A stretch of 45,238 bases of DNA from Candidatus Nitrosocosmicus sp. (lineage in GTDB: Archaea; Thermoproteota; Nitrososphaeria; Nitrososphaerales; Nitrososphaeraceae): assembly GCA_029194465.1 (NCBI GenBank), contig JARFXS010000015.1, positions 1-45,238 of the forward strand. Direction: 5' to 3'. The translations under genes were made by a program, and so were the position numbers. Positions 44,971 to 45,238 of this stretch are shown here, one piece after another (within the stretch, counting starts at the first letter, position 1; every line of letters begins with the position of its first letter). Below the pieces are notes generated by a model that was not told the DNA's origin, made no database searches, and saw only the letters and a list, made by a program, of their open reading frames with translations.

Positions 44971-45238
44971 TAAAGGTAACCATATACTTTGTATTAACTA
45001 TTGTATTAATAATTGAGGTTTATTATTGCCATGATTTAGAGCAGATTCCTTCTTAAAACATAAAGAAAATTAGGATATTTTGAAAAATGATGCACCCCTA
45101 CGTATACCTCTTTAATTAATTATCTGCTGGTAGTCTTTATTTTCGCATTAATATATCAAAATGATTAACATAAAAAGAATCTACTTTTGGAACTTGAACT
45201 AACTATTTATCATAATTCATAAATATGTTAAAGTTATA

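Overview
The window is about 45 kb of AT-rich DNA from an ammonia-oxidising archaeon of the Nitrososphaerales (Thaumarchaeota), most like the soil genus Nitrosocosmicus or a close relative. The genus is a judgement from protein style, not from a search. Archaeal markers seen directly are aMBF1, Trm56, PurP, a group II chaperonin, S27e, L44e, S19e, PDCD5, Nep1, RNase P component 4, TFE, archaeal ArfA/ArfC and archaeal CobY. Many genes have a TATA-like box about 25 bases before the start codon, which suggests leaderless transcripts.

Region 1 (1-10010) holds housekeeping genes: transcription co-activator MBF1 (cut by the window edge), tRNA methyltransferase Trm56, a small winged-helix protein, purine enzyme PurP, a Nudix hydrolase, a PfkB kinase with a Ser/Thr repeat insert, the thermosome, a hotdog thioesterase, heme O synthase, an Lrp/AsnC regulator and aspartate-semialdehyde dehydrogenase.

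Region 2 (10071-14932) is a late cobalamin cluster: a broken CobD/HisC-like aminotransferase, an unusual short CobQ without its glutaminase domain, CbiB, CobS and CobY. These would take cobyrinic acid diamide to cobalamin. Region 3 (14959-18868) is a translation and RNA-processing cluster (S27e, L44e, a 40-residue leaderless membrane protein, Nep1, RNase P component 4, S19e, PDCD5), ending with an MDR dehydrogenase. A CitE-like lyase follows (18902-19777). Region 4 (19794-24616) is a compact six-gene riboflavin operon (riboflavin synthase, RibB, RibH, ArfA, an amidohydrolase, ArfC) behind a perfect 20-bp palindrome. The amidohydrolase is a candidate for an unassigned archaeal step. TFE lies convergent to it.

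Region 5 (about 25 kb to the end) is accessory, gene-poor and full of decay. Intact genes include a beta-hydroxyacid dehydrogenase, membrane and secreted proteins, a beta-helix protein, a YgjP-like metallopeptidase, a VOC protein, a tandem SagB-type nitroreductase and a one-domain voltage-gated cation channel. Between them are at least seven loci whose protein homology runs through several reading frames: an unknown gene (27.4-27.8 kb), dinB, a DUF72 gene, a repeat-bearing secreted protein, a sensor histidine kinase, its receiver partner and a PPOX-fold protein. A G-rich minisatellite sits at 33.4-33.7 kb. No tRNA, rRNA, CRISPR array, transposase or integrase was recognised.
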